A stretch of DNA of 64,000 nt from Paenibacillus dokdonensis. Its GTDB lineage: Bacteria; Bacillota; Bacilli; Paenibacillales; Paenibacillaceae. Numbering within the stretch: the first letter of the stretch is position 1; each line of letters starts with the position of its first letter. Shown one piece after another: positions 1 through 8,802 of the stretch. The stretch is taken from contig NZ_STGQ01000001.1 of assembly GCF_004916975.1 (NCBI RefSeq), positions 1,078,993-1,142,992 on the forward strand. Reading direction: 5' to 3'. The notes beneath the pieces are model-generated. The model ran no database searches. It saw only the letters and a program-made list of their open reading frames with translations, and was not told the origin of the DNA. The position numbers were made by a program, and so were the translations under genes.

Positions 1-2
1 TA

Positions 3-161
3 AACCAAAATACGCGGAAGCTGGGACAACGTGCGGCCGAGATTCTTTTATTCGAGCTTAAGGATCAAGAAAATGGTTCAGTCAGGGATGAAATCGTTCC
101 GACCGTGATTCTGAGAGACACGACTGCGGCGCCCGCATCGCCGAAACCTTTCAAAAAGTAA
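3..161 (+). CDS. LacI-type (or GntR/LacI-type) transcriptional regulator, C-terminal fragment
   Basis: Only the last 52 codons lie in the window; the gene begins upstream. The reading frame gives NQNTRKLGQRAAEILLFEL and later IVPTVILRDTT, the usual end of the sugar-binding domain in LacI-family repressors (position of the last helix followed by a P-x-x-I/L-x-R strand and a short tail). No DNA-binding domain is visible, so LacI and GntR/LacI hybrids cannot be told apart. It lies directly upstream of the rhamnoside transport operon and ends in its own terminator, so it is a reasonable candidate for the regulator that binds the GTATAC palindrome at 340-356. That pairing is inference. Confidence 0.72.
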   Translation, partial: NQNTRKLGQRAAEILLFELKDQENGSVRDEIVPTVILRDTTAAPASPKPFKK

Positions 162-183
162 ATTGCATATTGGAATAAATGGA

Positions 184-209
184 GCTCCCTGCGTTGCGGG
201 GAGTTTTTT
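184..209 (+). terminator. Rho-independent terminator of the LacI-type regulator gene
   Basis: CTCCC at 185-189 pairs with GGGAG at 199-203 across a nine-base loop, followed by six T at 204-209. It lies 23 bases after the stop codon at 159-161. Confidence 0.75.
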
Positions 210-257
210 GATAAATTACAGGCTTTGAGGGAGCCTCCGTCGCCAAGTTTATACAAT

Positions 258-373
258 AAGTATACTCTAATGGCATGTTTACATATCAGGAATGGCTTAA
301 TTCAGGTCTAATATGGAAAAAAATGATTGCGTTGGGCTAAAGTATACCGTATACTTAATTATGAAAAGTATAC
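258..373 (+). promoter_or_regulatory. Promoter and GTATAC operator cluster of the rhamnoside operon
   Basis: A sigma-A-like promoter is visible: TTGCGT (327-332), 17-base spacer, TATACT (350-355). The -10 is buried in a perfect odd-centred palindrome, AAGTATAC-C-GTATACTT (340-356). The half-site AAGTATAC recurs at 258-265 and 366-373. A palindrome over the -10 is the classic position for repression. The 315-base gap between the regulator and the next gene holds this, the terminator at 184-209, and a repeated ACTTAATTATGA-like stretch near 353 and 391; nothing else is evident. Confidence 0.6.
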
Positions 374-476
374 AAAGAAAATATATTTTTACTTTAATTA
401 TGACAGGGTTCATCTTAGCGAAGACATGAATGCGCTTTATTCTCATTCTTTTATTTTATTCCAGAGGGGGATTCAG

Positions 477-2144
477 GTGAACAAAAGAAAAGGTATGACT
501 GTTTTTGTCGGTGTCGTGATACTGGTGTCCATGCTCACTGCTTGCGGCAAGAGTGGGATTACGGATACCGCTTCGGTGGTAGACCCGGGGGCGAAGCCCG
601 CTGAAACAAAAAATGAAGAGAAAACGGATGAACCGGCGGCTTCCAAGCTGAGCGGGAAAATTATCATTTCTCTTCCGAATGCATCGTCTACGGTGTGGAA
701 TGCGGTTGCGGATGCTTATATGAAGAAAAATCCTGATGTCACCGTCAAGGTCGACCACAAACCGGCTGACGGTTATACCGAATGGCTCACGGCACAATTT
801 GCGGCAGGTCAACCGGATGTGGACCTTGTAGCGAACAACTCCGTAGCTGCGCTTCAAGCAAGCGGCAAGTTTATGGATTATCTTCCTTATTTCGATAAGA
901 ACAATCCATACACCAATAAAGCCTGGAAGGATTCGCTGGATCTTAAGGCCATGGGCACCAATATTGAAGCCATGGGCGCTGAGGATCATATTTGGACGTT
1001 GAATTTTGAGTCGGTTCAAATTGTATGGGCTTACAATAAGGAGATTTTCCAAAAAGTAGGCATTTCTGAAGTTCCCAAAACCTTTAATGAAATGATGGAT
1101 GATTTTAAAAAGCTGAAGGAAGCAGGATATATGCCGCTTGCGCTCGGTGGAGATTCCCAGTCCATGTGGAGCGGTCAGGCCGGATGGCTGGTGCGGGTAT
1201 ACGCGGATCAATACCTGCGTGATTATGTGAATATCGTTCGTTCGCAGGATCAGGATTTCACATACCTGCCGGAGGTGGATGACAAATGGAAATATGATCT
1301 GTCAGATCCGTATAACGATGCCAACAGCAATGTAACCAAGGATCCGCTTCGCCAATGGAAGGCAGTCAAGGAAAAGGAAGGACCGTATAAAATTGAGGGC
1401 AACCCGCAATGGAAAGCATATGCGGATAATCTGAAGCAGCTGTTCCAATACACTCCTGAAGGATTTTTCGGCGTGAAGGAAGAACAGGCTTATAAATTAT
1501 TCCTCACAGGAAAAGCAGCGACAATGCTCGGCACCCCGGCGTCATATTGGCAGCTGCCCAAAGATTTCGCTGATGGAACGAAGTCTGGTACCCAAGGCGG
1601 GGTTAAACCGTTTGAATACGGATTTTTCAATATGCCAACGATGGAAGGCGCCGAAGTCATGGCTCCTGCCCGTACTATTCAGATTCCAATCGGTTTCTAC
1701 GGATTCGTATCCAAAGATGCAGAACAAAATGCGCTTGATGCAGACTTCATGATGTATTTGACAAGTCCGGAAGGATACAGGGTTTATGCTGAAGCCATCC
1801 AAAACAGCAAGGATGCTTCCTTGTCCGGCTCTCCGGCCCTGAAGGATATTACTCTTCCGGAAGAGATGACGAAAGCTTTTGCTGATTTCAAGCCAATCGG
1901 TAACACAGAGGGAATCGATATGCCGGGGAACATACTGGCCCGCGGTTTGTGGGATTATCAACCTTCCGTACAGGAGTGGGTAGGATCCGTACAAAAATTC
2001 TTTGCAGGCAAAATTACGACAGATGAGTATTTAAAACAGCTTCAAGCGAATATAGACAAAAACTTCGAGGCCGCACTTAAAGAGAAGAAATTCGAATTGA
2101 GTGATCTGGAACATCCGGACCGGCGTCCACCTGAGCGCAAATAA
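477..2144 (+). CDS. Extracellular solute-binding lipoprotein of a sugar ABC importer (family 1)
   Basis: This 555-residue lipoprotein should capture a sugar outside the cell and hand it to the permeases encoded next. The GTG start at 477 is chosen because AGAGGGGG lies just upstream and the protein then opens with a lipoprotein signal (MNKRKG, hydrophobic stretch, LTAC with Cys23). An upstream in-frame start at 327 would place 50 non-signal residues, and the promoter itself, inside the protein. After a charged linker rich in Lys, Glu and Pro (about 24-60) comes a solute-binding domain of the MalE type. The family is longer than MalE and includes an insert near residues 260-320 rich in Trp, Tyr and Asp. 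The operon (GH78 enzyme, rhaB, rhaA) suggests a rhamnose-containing oligosaccharide as ligand; this is inference. Confidence 0.85.
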   Translation: MNKRKGMTVFVGVVILVSMLTACGKSGITDTASVVDPGAKPAETKNEEKTDEPAASKLSGKIIISLPNASSTVWNAVADAYMKKNPDVTVKVDHKPADGYTEWLTAQFAAGQPDVDLVANNSVAALQASGKFMDYLPYFDKNNPYTNKAWKDSLDLKAMGTNIEAMGAEDHIWTLNFESVQIVWAYNKEIFQKVGISEVPKTFNEMMDDFKKLKEAGYMPLALGGDSQSMWSGQAGWLVRVYADQYLRDYVNIVRSQDQDFTYLPEVDDKWKYDLSDPYNDANSNVTKDPLRQWKAVKEKEGPYKIEGNPQWKAYADNLKQLFQYTPEGFFGVKEEQAYKLFLTGKAATMLGTPASYWQLPKDFADGTKSGTQGGVKPFEYGFFNMPTMEGAEVMAPARTIQIPIGFYGFVSKDAEQNALDADFMMYLTSPEGYRVYAEAIQNSKDASLSGSPALKDITLPEEMTKAFADFKPIGNTEGIDMPGNILARGLWDYQPSVQEWVGSVQKFFAGKITTDEYLKQLQANIDKNFEAALKEKKFELSDLEHPDRRPPERK

Positions 2145-2153
2145 ACAGAAGGC

Positions 2154-2193
2154 ATTCCAGTTGGCGCAAGCGGATGTTTGCGCTGACTGGAAT
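2154..2193 (+). promoter_or_regulatory. Intercistronic hairpin after the solute-binding protein gene
   Basis: ATTCCAGT (2154-2161) pairs with ACTGGAAT (2186-2193), and GCGCAA pairs with TTGCGC inside, separated by a small symmetric internal loop. No T tract follows, so it is more likely an RNA-processing or stabilising stem that raises binding-protein mRNA over permease mRNA than a full terminator. Similar stems follow the binding-protein genes at 23409-23463 and 43293-43328. Confidence 0.6.
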
Positions 2194-2237
2194 TCATTGC
2201 TTTATGACTTGGAAGCTTACGTAGGCAGGAAAGGATA

Positions 2238-4166
2238 GTGAGGCCGGATATGAGAAGAACCTTTAGAATGTTTTTAATGCTGACGATGATTCTTGGACTC
2301 CTTCCGCAGGCTGCATTGGCAAAAGACAAGTGGTCTATAGACGGTGCTGGTGATATCACCTCCATATCCATAGCACAAGATGGCAGCAGGCTCGCCATTG
2401 GTAGTCATGGAGCCAAGGCTAATGTGTACAGCAGCGATGGCGAACCCATCTTCGGTTTTGACGCCAAAAATGTTGTCACCGGGGTCCAGCTTATGAAAAA
2501 TGGAGACTTGATTGTGTCATCGGATGATCGTCATCTCTACGCTTTTGATGCGAAAGGCACCAAGCTCTGGGACAAAAATATGAAATTGCAGATCAAGGGC
2601 ATATCTGCTTCCCTGGACGGCTTAGTTACGGCTGTTTTTACCCAGCGCAGCGAAAATGTGGTTTTTATAGACCCGGCCACCGGAGATCCCAAGAACGAGG
2701 CGAATACTGGAGCAATCATTAAAACGATTAAGGTATCGCCAAATGGAAAATGGGTAGCTGCAGCATCATCAGATCATTACATTCATCTCATGAATGAGCA
2801 AGGCGAGGTTCTTCGGAAGTTCGGGGCCAGCGGCCAAATCATGTCGATTGCCGTATCCGATCAAGGAGAGACAGCGGTTGGCACGGAATCAAAAAGGGTC
2901 GAATGGTTTGATCAGGATGGCAAGAGACAGCATTCCATCTCAACAAGGGATTCGGCTACGCATGTATCTTACACGGCAGATGGAAAATATTTGGCGGTAT
3001 CGGATTTATCCGGTTATTTCTATTTGCTGGACAATAAAGGAAAACAATTGTGGGAAACCAAAATCAATGGTCAAGGCAGAAACGTGGAGCTCGATACAGA
3101 CGGCAGGATCCTGTATGCAGGTACAGGGGATGGACAGGTTCTGAAGTATGACGTAGGTGCAATCGTCAGTAAGGCCCAAAAACAGGGCAAAGTGAGGATG
3201 GGACTTTGGGCTGCAGCCAGTTTGGTTGTTATTGCCGCGATATGGCTCGGTCTGCGAATGATGAAGAAACGGAACCGGCTTGGAGTGTTCCTGGACATCT
3301 GGAAATCCAAATGGGTGTATCTCGGACTTGCTCCAACATTCATTTTGCTGCTTACCTTTTTGTATTTCCCCGCATTCTCGGGACTTTTTCATTCCTTATA
3401 TAAATGGCAGCCTGGCACAAGAACGACGTTTATCGGTCTCGATAATTTCCGGCGTATGTTCCATGACCCATATGTCGTCCATGGAATCGGCAATTTGCTG
3501 ATTCTGATTATTACCGGACTTGTGAAGACGATTATTCCTCCGCTCATTGTCGCGGAATTAATATATCACTTACGCAGCAAAAGGATGCAGTATGGATTCC
3601 GTACGGCATTTACGGCATCGATGGTTATTCCGGGAGTGGCGATGCTGCTGGTATGGCAGAACCTGTATGATCCCAACCTGGGCTTGTTTAATAATTTTCT
3701 GGAACTGATCGGTCTTGGATCATGGGCCCATGGCTGGCTTGGTGATCCGAAAACAGCGCTTTGGGCGCTCATTTTCATGGGCTTTCCGTTTGTCGGTATT
3801 TTACAGCTGCTGGTCTTCTATGCGGGACTTTTATCCATTCCGGTTGAGCTGGTCGAATCAGCCAAAATAGACGGTGCCGGTCTGCCGCGGATTATCCGCT
3901 CCATTCATTTGCCGCTTCTGGCCGGACAATTCAAGTTTCTGATTATTTTGGCACTGATCGGCATCGTACAGGACTTTAATGGAATTCTGATTGTCACCGG
4001 CGGTGGACCGATGGATTCAACATATGTACCTGCCTTGCAGATGTATTACGCAGCGACCAAATTCAACGATCTGGGTTATGCGTCAGCGCTTGGTGTTTCC
4101 ATGTTTGTGGTCATCATGATCATCACAATCATCAACTTGAAATTTATCCGGACGGAAAATGATTGA
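2238..4166 (+). CDS. Fusion of a secreted beta-propeller and a MalF-type sugar ABC permease
   Basis: The protein (642 residues) joins two normally separate parts. Residues 1-29 are a signal peptide (MFLMLTMILGLLPQAALA). Residues about 30-305 hold repeated blades of WD40/PQQ type (ISIAQDGSRLAIGSHGAKANVYSSDG, then DDRHLYAFDAKGTKLW and SSDHYIHLMNEQGEVL). A membrane segment follows at about 321-341, and from about 361 a complete MalF-like permease with six predicted segments and an EAA loop (ELVESAKIDGAGLPRIIRSI, near 536-555) that docks an ATPase. The propeller would sit outside the membrane. Start: GTG 2238 has AGGA seven bases upstream; ATG 2250 with GAGG six bases upstream is an equally good alternative. 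No frameshift is needed for the fusion. Partner permease is the next gene. The propeller's role is unknown. Confidence 0.82.
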   Translation: MRPDMRRTFRMFLMLTMILGLLPQAALAKDKWSIDGAGDITSISIAQDGSRLAIGSHGAKANVYSSDGEPIFGFDAKNVVTGVQLMKNGDLIVSSDDRHLYAFDAKGTKLWDKNMKLQIKGISASLDGLVTAVFTQRSENVVFIDPATGDPKNEANTGAIIKTIKVSPNGKWVAAASSDHYIHLMNEQGEVLRKFGASGQIMSIAVSDQGETAVGTESKRVEWFDQDGKRQHSISTRDSATHVSYTADGKYLAVSDLSGYFYLLDNKGKQLWETKINGQGRNVELDTDGRILYAGTGDGQVLKYDVGAIVSKAQKQGKVRMGLWAAASLVVIAAIWLGLRMMKKRNRLGVFLDIWKSKWVYLGLAPTFILLLTFLYFPAFSGLFHSLYKWQPGTRTTFIGLDNFRRMFHDPYVVHGIGNLLILIITGLVKTIIPPLIVAELIYHLRSKRMQYGFRTAFTASMVIPGVAMLLVWQNLYDPNLGLFNNFLELIGLGSWAHGWLGDPKTALWALIFMGFPFVGILQLLVFYAGLLSIPVELVESAKIDGAGLPRIIRSIHLPLLAGQFKFLIILALIGIVQDFNGILIVTGGGPMDSTYVPALQMYYAATKFNDLGYASALGVSMFVVIMIITIINLKFIRTEND

Positions 4167-4178
4167 GGAGGGGAAAAC

Positions 4179-5069
4179 ATGTATTCGAGCCCGGCAACTG
4201 ATACTTTAGATGCAAGAAGCGAACCCAAACAAGGCAATAAATGGGGTCTAAAAGCGACGATTTCCCAAATCATCATTATCGTTCTGCTCGGATTGCTGGT
4301 ATTCCTGACGCTGGTTCCCATTCTGTTTATGCTTTTCAGCTCTTTAAAAAGCAATTCGCAAATTATGGGCAACTTCTGGGGGATGCCTGCACCGATAAAA
4401 TGGAGCAATTACAGTGAAGCCTTTTTAACCGTATGGCGTTTTATGCTGAATTCCGTAGGATATGCCGTCGCAGCCAGTATCCTCGTTATGATGCTCTCTG
4501 CTATTTCAGGATATATCTTTGCGAAAAAGACTTTTCCGGGAAAAGAGCTGCTGTTTCTGCTCATGCTTGGCATGATGATGGTTCCCGGAGTGCTTACCCT
4601 TATTCCCTCTTACGTTCTGTACGATAGTATGGGACTGACGAACACGCCATGGGTCATTATCATAGCAGGTGCCGCCGGAGGACAAATTTTCGGAACATTT
4701 CTCTGCCGCAGTTATATGGCCGGTCTTCCCAGTGAGTTATTTGAAGCGGCGCGGATGGACGGGTCAACCGAAGTTGGCGTTTTTTTCAAGATTGTTATCC
4801 CGTTGTCGCTGCCGATTCTGGCCACTCTGTTCATCATGCAATCAGTGGGTGTATATAATGACTACATTTGGCCGCTTCTTACGATTCAGGACCGGGACCT
4901 GCAGGTGATAGCGGTAGGACTGACTTCCCTTACCAAACAGTTCGGCGTAGTGGATATGGGCATGCAGTTTTCTGCATACGCCATCTCCTCCGTACCCCTG
5001 CTTCTCATCTTCTCCTTTGGTATGAAATATTACATTCAGGGAATGACACAGGGCGCGCTCAAGATGTAA
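4179..5069 (+). CDS. MalG-type sugar ABC permease
   Basis: This 296-residue inner-membrane protein forms the import channel with the propeller/permease fusion. It has a cytoplasmic N-terminal tail, about six hydrophobic segments and the EAA signature ELFEAARMDGSTEVGVFFKI near residues 187-206, followed by an LP motif (IPLSLP). The C-terminal IQGMTQGALKM is typical for MalG-like subunits. The start has GAGGAGGGG just upstream and follows the preceding stop by 12 bases. No ATPase gene lies in the operon, so a shared MsmX-type ATPase is expected. Confidence 0.88.
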   Translation: MYSSPATDTLDARSEPKQGNKWGLKATISQIIIIVLLGLLVFLTLVPILFMLFSSLKSNSQIMGNFWGMPAPIKWSNYSEAFLTVWRFMLNSVGYAVAASILVMMLSAISGYIFAKKTFPGKELLFLLMLGMMMVPGVLTLIPSYVLYDSMGLTNTPWVIIIAGAAGGQIFGTFLCRSYMAGLPSELFEAARMDGSTEVGVFFKIVIPLSLPILATLFIMQSVGVYNDYIWPLLTIQDRDLQVIAVGLTSLTKQFGVVDMGMQFSAYAISSVPLLLIFSFGMKYYIQGMTQGALKM

Positions 5070-5099
5070 AGAGACGAATGAGGAGGAGGCAGTCATCAT

Positions 5100-7214
5100 A
5101 TGAATGATATTTTAACGAGAATTCCGAAGTGGATTTGGCATCAAGACCGTGAAAACATGCAGCAGTTTGAGCTTGTTAAGAGCTTCGTACTGGAAAAAGC
5201 GGTGGAGAATGCTGAATTTAATATGGCTCTGACGGGTGCGGTCGAAATCGAGCTGGACGGAAGGGTCATTGACGTGCTCGGGGAAAGTGCGGCGAATATA
5301 TGTGCTTTTCAACGAATTGCAGCCTTTCCGGCTCGTCTTGACGCGGGGGAGCATACTCTTCGTCTTCGCATTCATTGCAAATCGGTCATGCCGGTCGTGC
5401 CGATCAATATTCATCTGAAAGGGCGGCTTGCCGGCTGTATTGCTTACTTGTCTGCAGAACCGTTTTGGCTCAGTACGGATGATTCTTGGTTTACCGGTGA
5501 CGGACAGACGGCATCGTCCGTTTGCCTGCTCGGTGAGGAACCGTACGGGGATCTGGAAGGTGGGCCGGAATGGTTTGTTGCCGGGGGATTCGGAGATATA
5601 CAAACTTCCCTTTTGCATGAGACATCCCTGTTGTCGGCACATCGTACAGAAGTAACTCTTCAGGATGGCAGGGTTCATATGAAAGGCAATGCTCGCGGAA
5701 CGGTTCCCATTCCGGTACCGGAGCGGGCAGCCAAGTATATTTTCTACCATGTGCGCAAACAGACTGAATGGCGGGAAGCCAATCTTTTGCTGCAGCAGAC
5801 GGAACTGTCCAATATGCCTTTTGTCGTGCTGGATTTGGGCAAGGAATACAATATGCGTTTTCGTCTTGAAAACCGGACTGGCAGCGGACTTGAGATGGTG
5901 TGGAATGGGGCAGAGTCCCTATATGAGCTGGAGAACTATGAGGGGCTGATGACGGAAACCTTTGCTCTGGCAGCAGGTGAAACGAAATTCACGCTGCCGC
6001 AGGGTGTCCGCTATGTACGCATGTATGTGCTGGCAGAGGAAGGCTCGCCTTTTGAGCTTATATGGCAGGCTGAAGAGGTATCCGTGCCGATGAAGCAAAC
6101 CGGATATTTCCAAACCGATTCCGCGCGGCTCAAGCAAGTTTTTGATATTTCCCTGCATACCAACCAGGTCTGCCATCAGATCGGATTATGGGACGGGATT
6201 AAGCGCGACAGGCTGAACTGGACTTATGACTTTTATCTTGCTGGCAAGGCGGATTATGTATTATATGGGGATTTGTCTGTGCTCCGCCGATCGATGGAGG
6301 AACTGGGACGCGGAACACCCAAGGGCTATTGGATGAATGATCTTGCCTCTTATACGCTTTGGTGGCTGAATAATGTGTGGGAGTATTACCTGCACACCGG
6401 AGACCAGGCATTCGTATTATCCTTGAATGATGAAATCTTAAGGCATACCCGCCAAGTAGAGAGTCTCATTGATCCCGTGTCTCATGCGCTGTCAAACATC
6501 CAGTCCAACCTGATTGAATGGGTTCCAATGGAGCAAGGCGAGAGCGAACTCTGCATGCAGGCCTTGTTCCGGATGACGGGAAACAACCTGCGCAGGCTCA
6601 AAAGCTATATTCCGGAGCTATCATTGCCGGGTATATCCAAGTGGGGGCATCCGCAAATGGATGCGGCGGCCTTCCTGTCCGGAAAGCAGCTGATTACGAA
6701 GCTGCTGGGAATTATGGGTGGATATGTCGGAGAGCAGGAGGCTACGTCGTTTCTGGAGAATTACCAGCCTGAGGATCCTATCACGCCGTTGTCAGCCTAT
6801 TGGCTTGCAGAGTGCTGTTCCCAGCTTGGCCTAACAGAAAAGGCATGGGCAGCCATATCGGCCGTATGGGGGAAAATGCTGGATGAAGATGCGACGGCCT
6901 GCTGGGAGAGTGTAACGCTTCAGCATGAAGGCGATTTTCATGATGCGCTGACAACGTATACGAATTATGACTCTTACCGGATCAGCCTTTGCCACAGCTG
7001 GGCCGGCACGCCGATCCACTGGATGATGTCGCGTGTGGTTGGCGTTCAGCCGGTCGAGCCCGGTTATCGCAGGATAAACTTTCGTCCTCAGCATTTGAAC
7101 GGTATCGGTACTTGCAAGGCATCCTTACCAACGCCGTTTGGCCAGATTGAAGCAGGCTGGGAGCATAGCCGGGATTTTATCCGGCTGCCCGAGGGCATAA
7201 CGCTGGCAGAGTGA
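5100..7214 (+). CDS. Alpha-L-rhamnosidase-like glycoside hydrolase (GH78 type)
   Basis: At 704 residues this is a short member of the six-hairpin rhamnosidase group. Beta-sandwich regions fill about 1-340; the (alpha/alpha)6 barrel follows. The motif WDGIKRDRLNW (about 363-373) matches the acidic DGxxRDRxxW signature of GH78, and SLCHSWAGTPIHWM near 635-648 matches the HxWxxxP barrel-end motif. There is no signal peptide, so it should act inside the cell on imported oligosaccharides and release L-rhamnose for the isomerase and kinase downstream. The start ATG at 5100 has GAGGAGGAGG upstream. GH78 versus a neighbouring family such as GH106 or GH145 rests on the DGxxRDR motif only. Confidence 0.8.
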   Translation: MNDILTRIPKWIWHQDRENMQQFELVKSFVLEKAVENAEFNMALTGAVEIELDGRVIDVLGESAANICAFQRIAAFPARLDAGEHTLRLRIHCKSVMPVVPINIHLKGRLAGCIAYLSAEPFWLSTDDSWFTGDGQTASSVCLLGEEPYGDLEGGPEWFVAGGFGDIQTSLLHETSLLSAHRTEVTLQDGRVHMKGNARGTVPIPVPERAAKYIFYHVRKQTEWREANLLLQQTELSNMPFVVLDLGKEYNMRFRLENRTGSGLEMVWNGAESLYELENYEGLMTETFALAAGETKFTLPQGVRYVRMYVLAEEGSPFELIWQAEEVSVPMKQTGYFQTDSARLKQVFDISLHTNQVCHQIGLWDGIKRDRLNWTYDFYLAGKADYVLYGDLSVLRRSMEELGRGTPKGYWMNDLASYTLWWLNNVWEYYLHTGDQAFVLSLNDEILRHTRQVESLIDPVSHALSNIQSNLIEWVPMEQGESELCMQALFRMTGNNLRRLKSYIPELSLPGISKWGHPQMDAAAFLSGKQLITKLLGIMGGYVGEQEATSFLENYQPEDPITPLSAYWLAECCSQLGLTEKAWAAISAVWGKMLDEDATACWESVTLQHEGDFHDALTTYTNYDSYRISLCHSWAGTPIHWMMSRVVGVQPVEPGYRRINFRPQHLNGIGTCKASLPTPFGQIEAGWEHSRDFIRLPEGITLAE

Positions 7215-7275
7215 GGCGCTCTAAACCATGTGAGGAATTGCAGCAGGACAATAATTCATGACAGGAGTCATCGAC

Positions 7276-8742
7276 ATGAACAATTATCTGGCCGTTGACA
7301 TCGGCGCCTCCAGCGGGAGGGTAATCTGGGGGACCCTTCAGAAAGGCGTCCTTAGGCTGCAGGAGATTCATCGCTTCAACAATGGATTTATTGAAAAGGA
7401 AGGACATTTTTACTGGGATATTGAAAATCTTTTAAGACAAATCATTCAGGGATTGCAGCAGGCGAAAAGACACGGTGTCGAAGAATGCACACTCGGCATC
7501 GACACCTGGGCTGTGGACTATGTACTGGTCGACAGCAGCGGAGAGCGGATTGGAGAAGTGTACTCTTACCGGGACCCTCGAACGGATCGCGCTGCAAATC
7601 TTCTCCACCGGAAGATCTCCTTCCAGGAGCTGTATGCGAAGACAGGTATTCAGCAATTATCCTTTAATACGCTTTATCAGCTGTCGGTGCATGAGCAAGA
7701 GGAATTGAGGAAAGCTGAACAAATTATGCTTGTGCCCGATTATTTGCATTACCGGCTGACCGGTATCTCCAAGAGTGAGGTTACTAACGCTTCGACAACA
7801 CAGATGCTGAATTTGCATACGCAAGACTATGACGTTGATCTGCTTGCACTGCTCGGACTTCAAAGAAATCAGTTCCCGGCGCTGGTTCAGCCCGGATTCC
7901 GCCTCGGGCCGATCCGGGAGGAGCTGGTTCAGGACTATCATCTTCCTCGATGTGAGCTAATATGTGCTGCCACCCATGATACAGCTTCGGCTGTGCTGGG
8001 AGTTCCGGCAAGGGGAGAATCCTGGGGATACCTGAGCAGCGGAACCTGGTCGCTTATCGGCGTGGAGCGGAAGCAGCCGCTCACCAGCCATTTGGCGATG
8101 GAGAGTAATTATACCAATGAATGGGGCGCTTTCGGTACATACCGGTTTCTGAAAAATGTGATGGGCATGTGGTTGATACAGCAGGTTCGCAAGGAAGTTG
8201 ATAACGCTTACTCGTTTGCTGAACTTGCGGAATTGGCAACCGCTGCAGAACCTTTCCGCTCGCTTATTCCTTGCAATGACGACCGGTTTTTGAATCCGCC
8301 GAATATGACGGAGGCAATCCGAAGCTTCTGCGCCCAAACGGGGCAGCCGGTGCCGAATACGCCGGGAGAAATTGCCCGCTGCATTTTCGACAGCTTGGCT
8401 CTTTCCTATGACGCCTATGTTCATGAAATCGAAAAGATGACGGGAGAGAACCTTGAAGAGCTGCATATTGTCGGCGGCGGATCGAATAATGAGTTTTTAT
8501 GCCAGCTAAGTGCCGATCTGCTTGGCATGGATATAGAAGCGGGGCCAACGGAATCAACCGTTCTCGGCAACCTCGCGATTCAGATGATCGCGGAAGGAGC
8601 GATCCGGGATATTCAGGAGGCGCGGGCTATCATCCGGCATTCTTTTGCCATTCGAACCTACAAGCCTCGGCCAATGGATCCGGAAGTGCTGTCAGAGCTG
8701 CGTGCAAAATTTCATTCGCTCCATTTCAATAGAATAAGCTGA
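7276..8742 (+). CDS. rhaB: L-rhamnulokinase
   Basis: The enzyme phosphorylates L-rhamnulose to L-rhamnulose 1-phosphate with ATP. It is a 488-residue FGGY-family kinase: NYLAVDIGASSGRVIWG at the N-terminus is the phosphate-binding motif specific to RhaB, followed by GIDTWAVDYVLVD, FNTLYQLSVHEQEEL, CAATHDTASAVLGVP, SSGTWSLIGVE and IVGGGSNNEFLCQ near residues 400-412. I chose ATG 7276, which has AGGAG nine bases upstream and starts at the conserved MNNYLA; an in-frame ATG at 7258 also has an AGGA and would add six residues. Rhamnulose 1-phosphate aldolase (rhaD) is not in this window. Confidence 0.93.
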   Translation: MNNYLAVDIGASSGRVIWGTLQKGVLRLQEIHRFNNGFIEKEGHFYWDIENLLRQIIQGLQQAKRHGVEECTLGIDTWAVDYVLVDSSGERIGEVYSYRDPRTDRAANLLHRKISFQELYAKTGIQQLSFNTLYQLSVHEQEELRKAEQIMLVPDYLHYRLTGISKSEVTNASTTQMLNLHTQDYDVDLLALLGLQRNQFPALVQPGFRLGPIREELVQDYHLPRCELICAATHDTASAVLGVPARGESWGYLSSGTWSLIGVERKQPLTSHLAMESNYTNEWGAFGTYRFLKNVMGMWLIQQVRKEVDNAYSFAELAELATAAEPFRSLIPCNDDRFLNPPNMTEAIRSFCAQTGQPVPNTPGEIARCIFDSLALSYDAYVHEIEKMTGENLEELHIVGGGSNNEFLCQLSADLLGMDIEAGPTESTVLGNLAIQMIAEGAIRDIQEARAIIRHSFAIRTYKPRPMDPEVLSELRAKFHSLHFNRIS

Positions 8743-8802
8743 AGAATTCAGTAGAGCGGAATTGAGTTCCATAAATCATATTGGAGGAGGAAGGTGTAAC
8801 AG

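Noticed and set aside
327..476. Upstream extension of the first binding-protein gene to ATG 327
   Set aside because: It would include the promoter -10 and palindrome and put 50 residues before a perfect lipoprotein signal; GTG 477 has the ribosome site.
456..1211. Long open frame on the minus strand (251 codons) inside the first binding-protein gene
   Set aside because: It has no ribosome binding site, a composition rich in Arg, His and Ile typical of antisense frames, and lies wholly opposite a clear lipoprotein gene.
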